A stretch of DNA of 36,455 bases from the NCBI GenBank assembly GCA_024404245.1, contig JAKSQH010000017.1, forward strand, positions 1-36,455, read 5' to 3'. Position numbers and translations under genes: made by a program. How positions within the stretch are numbered: position 1 is the first letter of the stretch; the number at the start of each line of letters is the position of its first letter. This DNA is from Clostridia bacterium. Its GTDB lineage: Bacteria; Bacillota; Clostridia; Christensenellales; Aristaeellaceae. Below are positions 36,403-36,455 of this stretch, in pieces. A model generated the notes under the pieces. It was not told the DNA's origin. It ran no database searches and saw nothing but the letters and a program-made list of their open reading frames with translations.

Positions 36403-36455
36403 CCGGTCTTTAACAGTTGGAGAAGAGTAAAATCCCGCCATACGTTGTAGCGCAA

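Overview
The window looks like chromosome of a Gram-positive Bacillota of the Clostridia type, probably an anaerobe from gut or rumen. This rests on gene content: ferredoxin-linked 2-oxoacid oxidoreductase, RqcH, IreB, a clostridial-type HflX, pseudouridine salvage and a secreted GH10 xylanase. Ribosome binding sites are strong and GGAGG-like, and coding GC is moderately high (estimated by eye in the mid 50s percent). I found no rRNA, tRNA, transposase, phage gene or CRISPR array. Species cannot be named from the sequence.

Layout. 1-241: a 110-bp tandem repeat running off the left edge. 242-2176 (-): CapD/PglF-type nucleotide-sugar dehydratase. 2372-5246 (+): an envelope cassette of three overlapping genes (phosphodiester glycosidase, Lgt-like membrane protein without the Lgt active-site residues, secreted DUF6273-like protein). 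5304-5536: second copy of the repeat family. 5729-7942 (+): metY and metA, a complete homoserine to O-acetylhomoserine to homocysteine unit. 8022-8155: third repeat copy. 8164-9738 (-): gpmI. 10017-14619 (+): rsmA, dut, a GNAT-phosphomannose isomerase fusion, and hflX with a JAMM domain at its N-terminus. 14686-15912 (-): xylanase. 16049-19630 (+): rqcH, psuK, psuG. 19720-25433 (-): gyrB, gyrA and an SGNH esterase. 25736-28317 (-): four-gene VOR/KOR-type 2-oxoacid:ferredoxin oxidoreductase operon. 28619-31876 (+): a 1085-residue acyl-AMP ligase / acyl carrier protein / alpha-oxoamine synthase fusion, divergent from that operon. 31929-35908 (-): a secreted Ig-like-repeat protein, then mnmG. 36017-36271 (-): ireB. 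At the right edge a strong + promoter points out of the window.

How it fits together. Most of the window is housekeeping: translation and ribosome upkeep (rsmA, hflX, rqcH, mnmG), DNA topology (gyrBA), nucleotide hygiene and salvage (dut, psuKG), glycolysis (gpmI) and methionine synthesis. The accessory interest lies in three places. First, the three-domain fusion 28619-31876 could join a fatty acid to an amino acid on one polypeptide and so start a sphingoid-like lipid. Its divergent neighbour, the 2-oxoacid oxidoreductase, could supply branched acyl-CoA primers. Second, an intergenic repeat family (three loci, all in the same orientation) has interleaved stems, compensatory changes and conserved loops, like a structured RNA or a palindromic mobile repeat. 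Third, the envelope cassette 2372-5246 centres on an apparent Lgt pseudoenzyme.

Limits: family calls come from reading motifs by eye. No database search, folding calculation or promoter mapping was run.
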